DNA from: Chamaecrista fasciculata
Lineage: Eukaryota; Streptophyta; Magnoliopsida; Fabales; Fabaceae
Length of the DNA stretch: 64,000 bases
NCBI GenBank assembly: GCA_003254925.1
Contig: QANZ01045227.1
Span: 301,918 to 365,917, forward strand
Direction: 5' to 3'
Positions 13,230 to 25,412 of the stretch are shown here, one piece after another. The notes beneath the pieces were generated by a model. That model did no database searches. It worked only from the letters and a program-made list of their open reading frames with translations, and had not been told where the DNA came from. Made by a program: the position numbers and the translations under genes. Every line of letters begins with the position of its first letter. Position 1 is the stretch's first letter.

Positions 13230-13572
13230 ATGATTGATATACTTGTATGTATGTATGGCCAAGTTTATTAATTATTTATAAGGAGCTAGGAGCTAGGAGC
13301 AAGAATTATATATATTGTACAAGAACAGAGGAGCAGGATGTAAATTGGGGAAACGTCCGGGGGTATATATAATTAAGCAGCTAGCGTCACATATTACATA
13401 TTACATATATGATATATGTCACACCCACACACATGGATCCACATGCCCATCACAACATAAATGGATCAAATTAAAAAGCTTGAAAAAGAGCTCAAAATTA
13501 AATAGTAAATAATTGTCACATGCTACCTTCCATTGTTAAAAATAATCAAGAAAAAGTTACTTTAGAAAAGTA

Positions 13573-13694
13573 TACTCAATATCAGTTTTGATTCATGTGC
13601 ATGCATGACATTTAAATTAAACCTCCTGCGCGCAAACCAACTACGTATATTTCTTGTTACCAGTGACTTGAGCAAACCAAACTAGGAATTTCAT
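13573..13694 (+). repeat. Displaced copy of PILS intron 9 sequence
   Basis: 122 bases match 8611-8732 in the last intron of PILS with a few differences (shared words include TTCATGTGCATGCATGACAT and GACTTGAGCAAACCAAACTA). It sits just beyond the shared upstream region of DGAT2-A, exactly where the junction of a tandem duplication reaching into PILS should lie. It could instead be a dispersed repeat present at both sites. Confidence 0.75.
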
Positions 13695-14902
13695 ATGTTG
13701 TTCAGGTTAGTAAGGTGAACAAGAATTAAGTAAATGACTCACCTTAGAAGTGGCATTAGTCAAAACTCAAAAGAATTGTGGCTAACTCGTGCGTTTTTAA
13801 AGTGCATATATATCATCTGCAAGAGGTTCTGAGAACTGAAAAATAAAAAATGAAGATTTTCAGAAGATCGAGGAAGAATCAATATTGACTAATACTACTA
13901 CAAAAAATATACCAATATAATAGATAAATTCATTGTTGGACGGAGAAAAGGAGCCGAGAGTAATGCATAAGAGTTTTTAACGTAGTTCAGTGTTTTAAGA
14001 TCTATTATCACGATCTTACTGAAATAACTTCGTTATTTGCAGTTTTTGCTAGGAGAAAAAATTACAAATAATCATTTTCTAATAAGGTAATAAACTAATT
14101 ATGGGTATATCATTGCTGTTGTGAAACTTATATATATCGCACGTCTATTTATTATATAATAAATTTTACTCATCCCTTTGATACTTAAGAAATCTTATCC
14201 AACTAACTGGTTTGAAATATTTACCCAATAAGTTTTATTTGAAAGACATATAAAACAAATTTTATTTAAAGAACTTATTCAACAAATTAATCTTCTCTTA
14301 CTAGAAATTTCACCTTATGTGAAACTTTGGAGGAGCTGACCCGTCACACATCATTTATAGGCTATAGCTACTAATATCATGTGCCTAGCTAGCTCTAGCC
14401 CACCCTTTTGGGGAGAATAAATTTGGTTCTAAATCAATAAATTATCTAATTTTCAATTGTTAGATTCTATAAACCATGAATACACTTTATTTGAATAACG
14501 TGTGGCTGTGTGAGATAGGTGTTTGTGTCCGACACTTATATAACACATATTTATAAGTTTTAGAATATAAAATCATTGTAATTTTAAAATGAAAAATAAT
14601 AAAAATTAATAATCCATATGACATATTATGCATATATATTATAATTTTAAAATTTTTTATCAAAATTTAATTTATAAATTTTTTAATTATTTTTATATAA
14701 ATATATGACGTCTCGGTGTGTCTGTGTGATGTCTCGTATTAGTATCAGTGCTCGAACTTCATAGGTTAGATTTAATTTTTTTTAGTTTTAAGATCTGTGT
14801 TTTATAAATTAATAAAAAATTATACAAATTTTAAAACTAACAAAATTAAATTCAACCAAGGTACACGTTATATTATGTTAGTTGAGTGTGCATGTTGGTA
14901 TA

Positions 14903-14950
14903 TCTATACTATATTATATGTGGGAGGAGCCTTCTGGTCGTCCTCCCACT
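14903..14950 (+). mobile_element. Possible Helitron 5' end
   Basis: TCTATACTATATTATATG follows an A at 14902. Plant Helitrons often begin with TCTATACTATATTA. The words GGGAGGAGCC and TGGTCGTCC that follow recur near 33180 and 44575. No matching 3' hairpin with a CTRR end was located for this copy. Confidence 0.35.
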
Positions 14951-15119
14951 TATACTAAAATAAAAATATTATATGTAACTAAAATAAGANTTATATATAC
15001 TGCATGCGTCGATCTTTACTCTTTAGCCAATGAAATAATAGGGCTGATCGAAATCGAATATTTAGTGAAAGTGAGATTACTTGTATATATCATCTTTATA
15101 TAGATGTTAGTTATGGTTA

Positions 15120-15235
15120 TCTCATTGCTCATGCAATTTGGGATCCTCATTTTGGTCAACCGACTGTGGAAGCTTTTATTCGAGAGGGTGCTCTTGGCCC
15201 AGTAAATATCGCTTATTCCTGTGTTTATAATGAAG
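15120..15235 (+). pseudogene. psaB: Nuclear insertion of plastid psaB fragment
   Basis: The frame reads [18 protein letters not shown] then [14 protein letters not shown], which matches the photosystem I P700 apoprotein A2 (PsaB) sequence around [19 protein letters not shown] short NE continues the psaB order after a gap of about 11 codons, and then similarity ends. It is a fragment of roughly 100 bases with no start or end of a gene, so it is a plastid-derived relic (NUPT) or came through the mitochondrial genome. Confidence 0.75.
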
Positions 15236-15621
15236 AGCGGAGACCAAAGTCAATGTCAATCCAAGGGCAATTGCGGAATATATGGTTTTCACACTAAAGC
15301 ATATATATATATATATATATATCCTTCATTTTTTTCCTGCTTAATATAATCAAGTTCAACGTTGCACTAGCTAATTTAGCTAGAATAAAGATTATTAAAG
15401 TGATTTAAAATCTCAAGCATCCTTTTACCACTTTCCATGCTATTAAGTGGAATTAATTAATTTATAATTATTGGTACATACATAGACTAGAGAAGATTGA
15501 GAGAAGCAATCAATAAGCTACCTTTTGTATCAAGTCACCGTCATGAAATTACACATCTTTGACCAGTAAATGCTTTTTAGAAAATTAAAGCTAGAAAATT
15601 AATGCTTATGAAATTATGGTC

Positions 15622-18600
15622 TTAAACGATTCTCAATTCAAGGTTGGGATATCCAGCCCGAGCTTTGTGTCTTTCAAAGAGTTCTTGAAGTGCTTCAACA
15701 AACTGGCTATGAATTTTGGCAACCTAAAAGCAAGTGACAACAGAAAAATGACATCAGACTTTTTTAGCTTCCTCAGAAGCAAACCTAGAAACAGTTGGTT
15801 CATAATTTTCATATCATCAAGCTAAATGCAACCTTCACTAGTAAATTATAATGCATGGAAGACAATTCTTGGGCTAAAAATAACCCCAAGAATGCTGCTT
15901 AAACAACTTTTTTCCTTCGAAGTCTAAAATGGCTACACCAGTCAGACATATGATGCCAAATCAGCAGATTGTCATAACTTGAGGTAATATTATGCAGAGA
16001 AAACTTATTTTTTAATCCTTAAATTTGTTAAAAAACTACGATTTAATCTTTGGAGTGGATATTGGAAATACACTTTTTGGTCTCCAATTGTTTTTTACAA
16101 ATATAAGCTATTTAGTCCTCACAGATAATGTCTCGGACTAAATAGTTATATTTGTAAAAAAATCAAGGACTAAAAAGTACATTTTCTATATATAGGAACT
16201 AAATCGCAATTTTACAACAAATTCAGGGACTAAAAGTTAGGTTTACTTTAATATGCACGTTCAAAAGCTTCTGATGTAATCAGTTTACAATCTCTTATAA
16301 AGAAAGATATGCATGGAGGAAAAAGAGAAAGAGAGAGGTTCAAAATTAGTGGGCGTGTGAGCCCTTCTGAATTGGGATTCACATGAAAGGCTGAGAGATA
16401 GCATATACCTCTTCCGTGGTTGGTTCTGGATTTTTGTCAATCTCAATTGGTCTACCCACCACCACATGCATTGGACGTCTAAATGGTAAAGGAGATCTGA
16501 AAAGTGAAGGTGGCGATCTACGTTAGAAAAAAATAAATAAATAAATATCCAGAGAACAACACTTCCACGAATGCTAGTTTAAAACCAAAATTTCAATCCT
16601 ACAAAAACATCATTCAAGTTGAAAGGAGAAGACTTTAATCGAAATGACCTTTAACACTCATTTCTCAAAGTATGTTCAACTATCAAGTAACAAAGAAAAT
16701 CTGAACCGCAAAGTTCTTATACTGCTTCAATATTACTACATAACACTGCAATTCCTTTTGTTCTCATGTAGTAAAGGTTAGAGTAATTGGATGCATTAAT
16801 CTTCGGATGGAGTGTGTGTTGCTTCTCTAGAGCAAGAAATGATTTCAAAAGCCGGAATAAATTCTTCATAAAATGTAGTATTAACATAATGTGGACGAAA
16901 AGCATGGTTTCACATTTTAAAATCAACTAGTAACATTGTTCCATCCCTCCTTTTAGCCACAACTTCAAGCACCCCAAGATGGCAAGATTAGTGTAACTTC
17001 TCCTCAAAGTACCCTTGGCCAATCAAAACAAAAGGTAAGAAGGAGCAGCGGACAAGAAGTTCTTATCAAAATTAATGAATGCATTATGAGAAATACGCAC
17101 CCGAAAATTCCCCAAAAATATATCGGGGTGAATTTGATAGCTCTGGCAAATTTTAGAATCAACTTCCCAGTTGGTTTCCACCATTTATAGATATCTGACT
17201 AAAGAAAGTTGAACCGGAAAGGAGAGGTAGTTAATTGAAATGATTAAGAAAGTAAAACCATTAATCAGAAAGATTAACAGACAAGCAAGAGATACACAGG
17301 TATGTTCTAGGGTTTTAACAGATTTGACAAGATAACATTTAGAGTCAAGCTACAGTTGCAAAATGTATAAACGTTTTTTTTTTAAAAAGAATTTGACAAG
17401 GAATAGGTACCTGGCCAAAGCAGAAAACTGGAACCAAGGGTTGGCCTGTCTCCATTGCTACACGGACAAATCCTCTTCTTGCCTTTAGGAAGGCAATCTA
17501 CAAAGTAAATAGTTCCTCATTATACTGCTGAAGCCCGAAGTGCTGATGTATATAAAATTATAAATCTAATATGCGGAGAGAGCTCCATTTTAAAGAACCA
17601 TTTTATGGAGAACCTAATTCTTCCTATCTTTACAATCAGTTGATCCAGATTGTAGATTCAACTTAAAACAAAACCAGAAAGCAAGATAAAGAGGTCTATA
17701 CAACCAGCAGGATATATTCAGCTTGAAAATCTAACTCACAATAACCAGTTGAGAAAGGGGAGGTACAGGCCAAATTTTCATACTATTCAATTGACCTGAA
17801 GAATTCATCTAATCATTATAACTGGCAGTGTCCTTACACTGTACTTAACCTGGATAAAATTTAGAGCATTCTGACACATTTTGTGACTAAAATAATTAGA
17901 CTGTAAATTATATTTTTCTTAGGTTCAGAAAGACTAATTAATTACATATAACATAATACATCACAAATAGGAACTGAATTTATGGCACTGCAGATTTTTA
18001 GATGGTATGAATATGAGAGCAATTGCAACAATTTCTTTTGGTCAAATTCTTAATTGCGATTGGTCTCCTTGATTTTGAATTCATGTATCAAAAAATACTC
18101 TCTATCTTCTCTACAAAAAATAATAGTGTAGTAGACCATTGAAACATATGTAGTTTACATGGAGACCACATCCTTGTGCTTACAGCAGGACAAAATCCAT
18201 ACAAAACCATAAAACTAGTGATTCTGTTATAATTATAAACATAAATATCAAATAAGAGAATGAAAACCCATATACCTCAGAACCATGTTCCATGAGAAAT
18301 GTCTCTTGCACTCCTCCAGGTATCAATATACAACTATAGCCAGCTCTCAACAGGGAGATAAAATTTTTCCTTGATGCTGATGTAAGACCCAACCAAGTCC
18401 ATATGTGTCTCAAAAATGGTGTATAGAATACCTATCCATTAGAGTGAAGAGATAAGTTCGAGGATAAAAACCTTAAGAACCTTCACTATAAAGATCAAGT
18501 ACAAGTCTTACAGCACTGCTTGCAAGAACTTTTATTTTCGGAAGAGGCATGAAACCTGTATGATGAGCTAGTGCAGCAACGCCAATAGGCAAAACAGAAT

Positions 18601-19905
18601 GTGGTTCATAGCCAAAAACTGCACGAAATGCTAGTTGTCAATAACAAGGAAATACTAGCAAGAAGTCACAAATACAATAGTGATAACTGTAACCATTTCT
18701 TAGCCAAACTCATTAATCTAATCACCAAGTTGCCTGAGGAATGAGAAAACAGATTATTTAATTTAAGATTTTGCAAAAGAGAAAAACGTTGGTTTGATGC
18801 CTGAGGTTTAGGAGGATGCAAGGAAGGCATACAGTACAGTGCGTCTCCACACAAACAAGGTCTAGTCTTGACAAAAAGTATTATAGTATCCCCAACATGG
18901 AGTGAATCAAAGTAGTATTCTGTCATCCCTTTTTCACTTTAAGCAAAAGTTCACCTCTCCTTTTCATTTACATAATCCTAAAATAAGAAATTTCAACTTT
19001 TGAAGCTACCCTCCCCTTTAATGACATAGTAAATGTCATTGTAAGTTTGTCAATTACGGGTAGCAGATTCCCACCCGTTATTTCATTCAAGTTACTGAAG
19101 TGGGAGCTCTCGCCCACCCTACTACCCCAATCACTCTCTTGGAGACTCCTAAAACAAGACCTTATTTGTTTCTCCACGTTTGCCATGACCCTTTCTTAAT
19201 AAAGCAATCCCAGGCATATAGAGAAATTATCTTAGGCAGGGCAAAGGAGTGTAAAATAAAGGGGACAAAAAAGAGAATACGTGGAAAACAATAGTCAATT
19301 GAATTGATGATACAAACCATAAGCACGATTAGGAACGAAGGCTTTTATATCCTCTACATGAAGTGTGACTGGAAAATAACTGGAAGCATGCCTACATATG
19401 TACCTGGAATGTACCCGAAATGAAAAAGGGAGAAAATTTTTATTGATGGAGTTAGCAGATTGAAAGAAACAGAAAAAGAAAAAGCACCTTGACAATTTTT
19501 GGCCAAAGTTACTATTCTCATCTATGGGAAGGACCATTAGTATGAAGAGCAAGCCGAAAACCCTGACATATTGGCATCAACACAAACCCATTTGAAACGC
19601 ATTTCAAGATCAGAAATCAACTCATAAACTGAACAAACACAAGCTTATAGAGAGAGAGAGAGAGAGTGAAATGAAAGAGAAAGGGAGCAGAGAACGAACA
19701 AGAGAGCCCTGGAGAGAGGAAGGAAGAGAAGAGCGATGAGAACCAATGCGACGTCGAAATGAATAGCACCCAACCAAATCGCCAAGGCTAGAATCTGCTT
19801 GAAGGTGTTGGATGATTTGCCGTATTCATCTCTCGCTATGAACACTTTCTCTTCTCCATCGGAATGCCGGAGTTCACCAAGAAGCTCCGACGCCTCCACC
19901 TTCAT
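15622..19905 (-). CDS. DGAT2: Diacylglycerol O-acyltransferase 2, copy B
   Basis: Nine exons read right to left: 19905-19700, 19562-19488, 19403-19318, 18618-18512, 18431-18276, 17497-17411, 17198-17101, 16496-16409, 15723-15622. They total 1005 bases, 334 residues. The order of motifs is as in copy [114 protein letters not shown] and a C-terminus ending [10 protein letters not shown]. It is closer to the Arabidopsis enzyme than copy A is in the first exon. A longer N-terminus ([20 protein letters not shown]) and longer introns 5 and 7 distinguish it from copy A. The exon 1 donor (TT|GTTCGT) is weak but is mirrored by copy A (TT|GTACTC) at the same phase. Confidence 0.93.
16002..16245. mobile_element. 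Foldback MITE (TTTTTAGTCC family) in DGAT2-B intron 8
   Basis: Left arm AACTTATTTTTTAATCCTT, right arm ending GGGACTAAAAGTTAGGTTT. The arms pair over most of their length. It is the longer partner of the deleted copy in DGAT2-A at the matching intron position. Confidence 0.7.
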
Positions 19906-21905
19906 GTTCGGTAGCACTGTGTTACAATACGTTAACTCCTTCTGATCTCAGAGCTGTTAATTCTGTGATGTATGTATGAATGGCGAGGTAGGAATTGTAG
20001 AAGAAGAGGAGACAGATGTAAATAGGGGAAATCTTGGGGGTAATAGCGTCAATAAGCAGGGTGGTGGGAGTAGCTTCTTCTAGTTGATTGCGTTGATTAC
20101 AAAGAAGTGTCACACACATTGATGGACATGGCGTGTGAGTTTTTGATCAGAAGATGAAATTGAAAATGAATAAAAATGATGGGAGTAGAGAAGAGGACAG
20201 AAAGGTCATTATCACAAAATTGTTTTCTCCTATTCGTCTAGTCATCTTTACTTTCATAAATTGCGTAGGTTATTACAACTACCAACGATACAGCCCAGTA
20301 CAATTAATGAATGGGCTCGTCAGGCCCATTACTATCTTTATGTCTATAAATCACTTGCATGGATATTCATACCTAAAATAAATTACATATCAATTTACCT
20401 GCCTTCTGTATTTAATTTATAGTCCTAAATATGTATGGTCCAACAAAAACTCAAAAAAATAAAAATAAAAAACATCTCAAGATTCGTGTAGATACAAAAG
20501 TATTTTACATCAATTTTATTTACATGTTAATTAATCGAAAATAAAATTCTCTTCAACTTTTTGTCATTGTACTAGATTTCATAAATTTTAAAAAGTGACA
20601 AAAGATTTTATTAACTTTAGATTTTGTGTGAAAATTTTATTTTTTAAAAATTTTCATTAATATAAAAATATCATTTTTATATATAATATTATGATATGAT
20701 TTACATTGTCACAAAATTAAAATTAATTATTCTTGTAATTAATAGTAGTAAAAAAAACTTTTTTTAATGAAAATTTTATAAGACTAAAGAAATTATTTGC
20801 ACAAAAAAAAAATTCAATGAGTCTTTTGTCACTTTTAAAGTTTAGAAAATTCTTTCTATAATAACTAAAGTTGAGGGGGTTTATTCATTTTAGAAAAACA
20901 AAATTATAAATTTAGGTCTATTTAATTAAGTGCAAGTAGTGTGTGTATAAGATAAGAAATGCTGGCAAAAAAAATANNNNNNNNNNNNNNNNNNNNNNNN
21001 NNNNNNNNNNNNNNNNNNNNNNNNNNNNNNNNNNNNNNNNNNNNNNNNNNNNNNNNNNNNNNNNNNNNNNNNNNNNNNNNNNNNNNNNNNNNNNNNNNNN
21101 NNNNNNNNNNNNNNNNNNNNNNNNNNNNNNNNNNNNNNNNNNNNNNNNNNNNNNNNNNNNNNNNNNNNNNNNNNNNNNNNNNNNNNNNNNNNNNNNNNNN
21201 NNNNNNNNNNNNNNNNNNNNNNNNNNNNNNNNNNNNNNNNNNNNNNNNNNNNNNNNNNNNNNNNNNNNNNNNNNNNNNNNNNNNNNNNNNNNNNNNNNNN
21301 NNNNNNNNNNNNNNNNNNNNNNNNNNNNNNNNNNNNNNNNNNNNNNNNNNNNNNNNNNNNNNNNNNNNNNNNNNNNNNNNNNNNNNNNNNNNNNNNNNNN
21401 NNNNNNNNNNNNNNNNNNNNNNNNNNNNNNNNTGTGTGTGTGTGTGTGATTTCTGATTTAATTTGATGAGTGAAATTTGAAATTCGTATGAGAAATGAGG
21501 GTTTGTTGAGTTTATGGGAAGAAAATGATGAAGATGAAGAGAGTGTTGGGTTTCATCGTTTAATGTTCAAAATATGAAGCTAATATGTAGTTCAAGCTTC
21601 AGCAAAACCACAGGTACCTAATGTGCAACTTTTGAAACCACACGTCATAAAAGTGAGATTAGGCCAAACCACAAGTACTTTTTCTGTATTTTACCCAAAA
21701 AATAAACATAAAGAAATGGAAGAAAGAAAATATAGAGTTGGAGAAACCCCTAAACATGAACACAAATTTATTGATCAAGTTCTCATATACATAGTTCAAT
21801 GATGTTCCAAACACGTATCGATAATGAACTCGTAATATATATGTGAAGGGTGTGGGAGTTTATGGTAACTCCATGTAATGATGAGGGTTGAAAGAAACAG
21901 AGGCA
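19906..21905. other. Intergenic region with assembly gap
   Basis: Contains the upstream region of DGAT2-B, AT-rich sequence without genes, and a run of 456 Ns (20977-21432) that starts after an A-rich stretch and ends in a TG microsatellite (21433-21448). After the gap, 21600-21705 resembles the right arm of the MULE MITE family (AAACCACA..TTTTACCC), so its left half probably lies in the gap. Confidence 0.6.
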
Positions 21906-22569
21906 TCAGGACGAGGATGAGCATCCCAATTGAAAAAAGTTGAGCCATTTTCTATGTGGTCTTACTGGAGTAGTGATCATCCCATTGAGTTTGAGATGTG
22001 GTGCTGTGGAAGAAGTAGACGTTACTGATGTCATGTTTCCCATTTCCATGTCTAAGCTCAACTGATCCATCAGATAATGAATATGCTTACACTTTAAAAT
22101 GTGTGATTGAATAATTTATAAATAAATATCAAGGAGTAGTGTTGCAGGCGAGTTAATGAATGAATGAATGAATATAATGAACCTGAAGAAGTCGAGTTTC
22201 AAGGTTTGCAAGACGCTCCATTACTGTGCCTTTTTGAAGAGCTTGTTGAAGGGCAGAATCAGAGGAATACAACAAGCACTTGCAACATTCATCTTCTTCT
22301 CCTTCTACTTTCACTTTCACACAATGCTTGTGCTTCTCTTCCACAAACGCCACCTGCATTTTTCATGTATTTATGTGTGTATGTATATATTAGAACTAAT
22401 TAGATAATAATAATAATAATCAATTCACAATTATATATATTTATGAGTGTGGTTGATTAAGAGAGAAATTAAAGGTTACCCGACGGTCAAGGCGATCCAG
22501 CCTCTGGAGAATGGACAAGGGTGGAGGATTGAAGTCAGCTTGTGTTGCATGATTATTTGAGTTCTTCAT
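21906..22569 (-). CDS. Small unknown protein with heptad-like segments
   Basis: Three exons read right to left: 22569-22480, 22353-22183, 22085-21906, total 441 bases, 146 residues. I do not recognise a named family. Exon 1 holds LSILQRLDRLDRR and exon 2 ends ALQKGTVMERLANLETRLLQ; both have leucine spacing suited to a coiled coil. The middle is charged (VKVKVEGEEDECCKCLL) and the C-terminus is Ser/Thr-rich and basic, ending FFQLGCSSSS. Junctions are GT..AG and in phase. The acceptor of exon 3 (GTGTAAG) is poor in pyrimidines, so the last exon is the least certain part. Similar small plant proteins of unknown function exist, as far as I recall. Confidence 0.65.
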
Positions 22570-24029
22570 TTTGAGCTTGTACTATCCAAATAGAGTGTGA
22601 GCGTAAGTGATATATGAAACCAGTGAATTAGCTAGATAAATAAATCAAAAAGCTTGGAAAATAGCTCAAAATTAAATTCTAGATAAATTGTCATGGGCTC
22701 CGATGGAGACAGAGTACTGTAAGATAAAGACATATATATATAAATAATGATACATACATATAGATAATGATATTGATAACTACCTTCCCATACTCTCTTG
22801 TCTACATATATGTGTGTAGTATGTAACACCTCAAACCTACGTCTTTCTTTATTCTCAATTCTTTTTTTTTTATGACAATCTCAAATATAAAAATAAATAT
22901 AGGAACTTAATAATTGGCAATCTATGACGAGCAATAATTAACTCTTGACATTAAATAATCTAAAATTTTATCAGTTATTTTATATTGAACAACCTTTTTA
23001 ATATGAGACACGGTATATATTATCCCTCACAAGTAATCCTCTTTAATTTGATAGTGTCTCAATAAAATCACTATTGTAATGATCCCTAGACTTTTATAAC
23101 TCATCTTACATTCAATAACCTCGTGATAATCATTACAATTTATGAATACATATATCATACATTAAATTCCTACGATTTGCTGTTTTTTTTTTGGTACACA
23201 TTTTGGGCCAAAAGTCAAAACATTTGTGATTCCGTTCATATCCATGGACTACGTTGGTCATTAAAGATTTCAGTTGGGCCATCACTCAGTTAACTATTAC
23301 AGATGGATGATACATACAACATATGTACAATAAAAAGAATGTCAAATTACGCTTTTGATCCATATATTTAGGATGAGTTTCAATCTGACCCTTTTTGCTA
23401 TTTTCTTAGAAAATCAGTCCTACACGTCCCAAGCAACTTAATATAATCATATCTCTCTCATTGAGTCCAAGACTACATATTGTTTTTGAAAAATCTTTTC
23501 TTGCTCTAATTAGGAACGTTAACAATTGGAGTTAAATTTAGCTTAAAAAATGATCTTCTCGTTTTATTATGAAATGAGTAGAGTTACTCTTATTTCTTTC
23601 GTCTGAAGTTTAAATACAAGTTAAGAACTATAATTTCTTCTTGACGATTTATTTCTCTATTAAATTGGGGTTGTCAATAAATAATATTAAATTGGGTTTA
23701 AGACCAAAAATAAAAAATTATAGATCATAAAGAATAAGTTAAAAAAAAATAAATCAAAGAACCATATGAAATCTATCACAAACATATATATAGGAGTATA
23801 GGACAAACTGTATAATTTGGCCAAAAAGAAATTACAAATGCTCGGAATTTATATTTTATTTGTAATATATTTTTGAAATTATGAAAACTAGCAAATTTTT
23901 TATATACTAAATATAAAAGGTTAGTCCCTACTCCCTATATATATATATATATAATTGAAACAAAATCCCAGGCTTGATGTTGCCTCCAGAATTTGAGGTT
24001 AAGTAACAGAAGCACGGGGATAAAAAATA

Positions 24030-24459
24030 GGGTAAATTACACTTTGGTACCCTGTGGTTTGACCCTATTTCACTTTGGTACCCTGTGGTTTGAAACTTGA
24101 CACTTTGGTACCCTGTGGTATTCTCCATTAACACTTTGGTACCCTTTGGAGCTATTTTGTAATTTTAACCATAACAAATTTTGCAAAAATTACATATTGA
24201 CCCCAAAAAATTTTCAAAAAATTACAAATAGGTCCCTGGATACATATTATATAGGGACTAAAATGAAAAATTTAAAATTTTTTCGGGGTCAATATGTAAT
24301 TTTTGTAAAATTTATTATGGTTAAAATTACAAAATAGCTCCAAAGGGTACCAAAGTGTTAATGGAGAATACCACAGGGTACTAAAGTGTCAAATTTCAAA
24401 CCACAAGGTACCAAAGTGAAATAGGGTCAAACCACAGGATACCAAAGTATAATTTACCC
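24030..24459. mobile_element. Mutator-like MITE with long, nearly perfect inverted repeats
   Basis: The whole 430 bases fold back on themselves: GGGTAAATTACACTTTGGTA at the left faces TACCAAAGTATAATTTACCC at the right, with a short spacer (about 24220-24260). Identical 9-bp duplications TAAAAAATA flank it (24021-24029 and 24460-24468), the Mutator signature. Each arm itself holds three or four copies of CACTTTGGTACCCTGTGG. High arm identity suggests a recent insertion and a possible source of small RNA. Confidence 0.8.
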
Positions 24460-25216
24460 TAAAAAATATCGTCGTTGAAAAGGGCAATCAATGAATAGTT
24501 TCTTTAATTTGTTTACACACATATTATAATTTATGCAACATAAAGAATCAAGGCGTGTATGTAACGCTTCAGCCTTCAAGCTTCGAACAATGAGAATAAT
24601 AAAGAATCTAGCTTTCATATTATGTTCTTTCAATCATCTAGCTAGCTGACGAGAATAAACCACAAGTTAGTTTGTGAAATTAAATAATAAATATCCACAA
24701 TTTAATAATCATTAATCAACCTGCTAATCTTAATTGAGCACAATAATTGGATTTTGAAACTAAATAGACCTATCTACATCGATCCAATTATCTATCAATC
24801 GTCTTAACTCTTAACCAGTCATCTTCTTGTCATCTACCACGAGCTGACAAAACTAAAATTAAAGCTCCCTTTATGCTTATATATATCTAACTCAACAAAA
24901 TTGGCCTCAATCATTCAGTCCAGAAAATATCTGACCCAAAAAAAAATTCAGTCCAGAAAATGATGGTGAAATCCCTGTCATGAATATTTTTTATATATGC
25001 TCTTAATGGCGTGCAAGCAAGTATAACCATAGAAACAAAGAGGTATTTTCCAAAAAGAAAAAATTAAATTAATTAAAAGTGTTATTTTGGAGAGGAAAAT
25101 TAATTAAAAGCATTGGGTGGGACGTGTGTATTCAATTATTTATTGCTTTCCGTGATGGTCAATCTATGATAATCGTGATGGTCATTATATACATTATAAT
25201 TAAGAGTTCATTAGGT

Positions 25217-25412
25217 ACAGAAATATTAATTTCTCCTATGATTTAAGTATTATAGTAACACCTCGTATTTATGGTACATGAATCCAAAACCTTGAATAAG
25301 GGGATTTGAGTATCTCACAGAAATATTAATTTCTCCTATGATTTGAGTATTATAACACCTTGTATTTATGGTACATGAATCCAAAACCTTGAATAAGGGG
25401 ATTTGAGTATCT
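25217..25412 (+). repeat. 100-base tandem duplication
   Basis: The unit starting ACAGAAATATTAATTTCTCC at 25217 recurs at 25317 with a handful of differences, including a 3-base deletion in the second copy. No coding content. It looks like a local slippage or unequal-crossing event. Confidence 0.85.

Larger units (their letters stand above)
13230..15621. other. Spacer between the DGAT2 copies
   Basis: Upstream of DGAT2-A, 13263-13520 still resembles the region upstream of DGAT2-B (19980-20140). A TATAAATA-like word lies on the minus strand at 13280-13273, close to the ATG. Then follow the displaced PILS-intron copy (13573-13694), unrecognised AT-rich sequence, a possible Helitron left end at 14903, one N at 14990, a plastid psaB-like fragment, and a TA microsatellite near 15300. 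No host gene is visible. Confidence 0.6.

Noticed and set aside
20943-21456. Long open frames across 20943-21456
   Set aside because: They are made of Ns from the assembly gap and carry no information.
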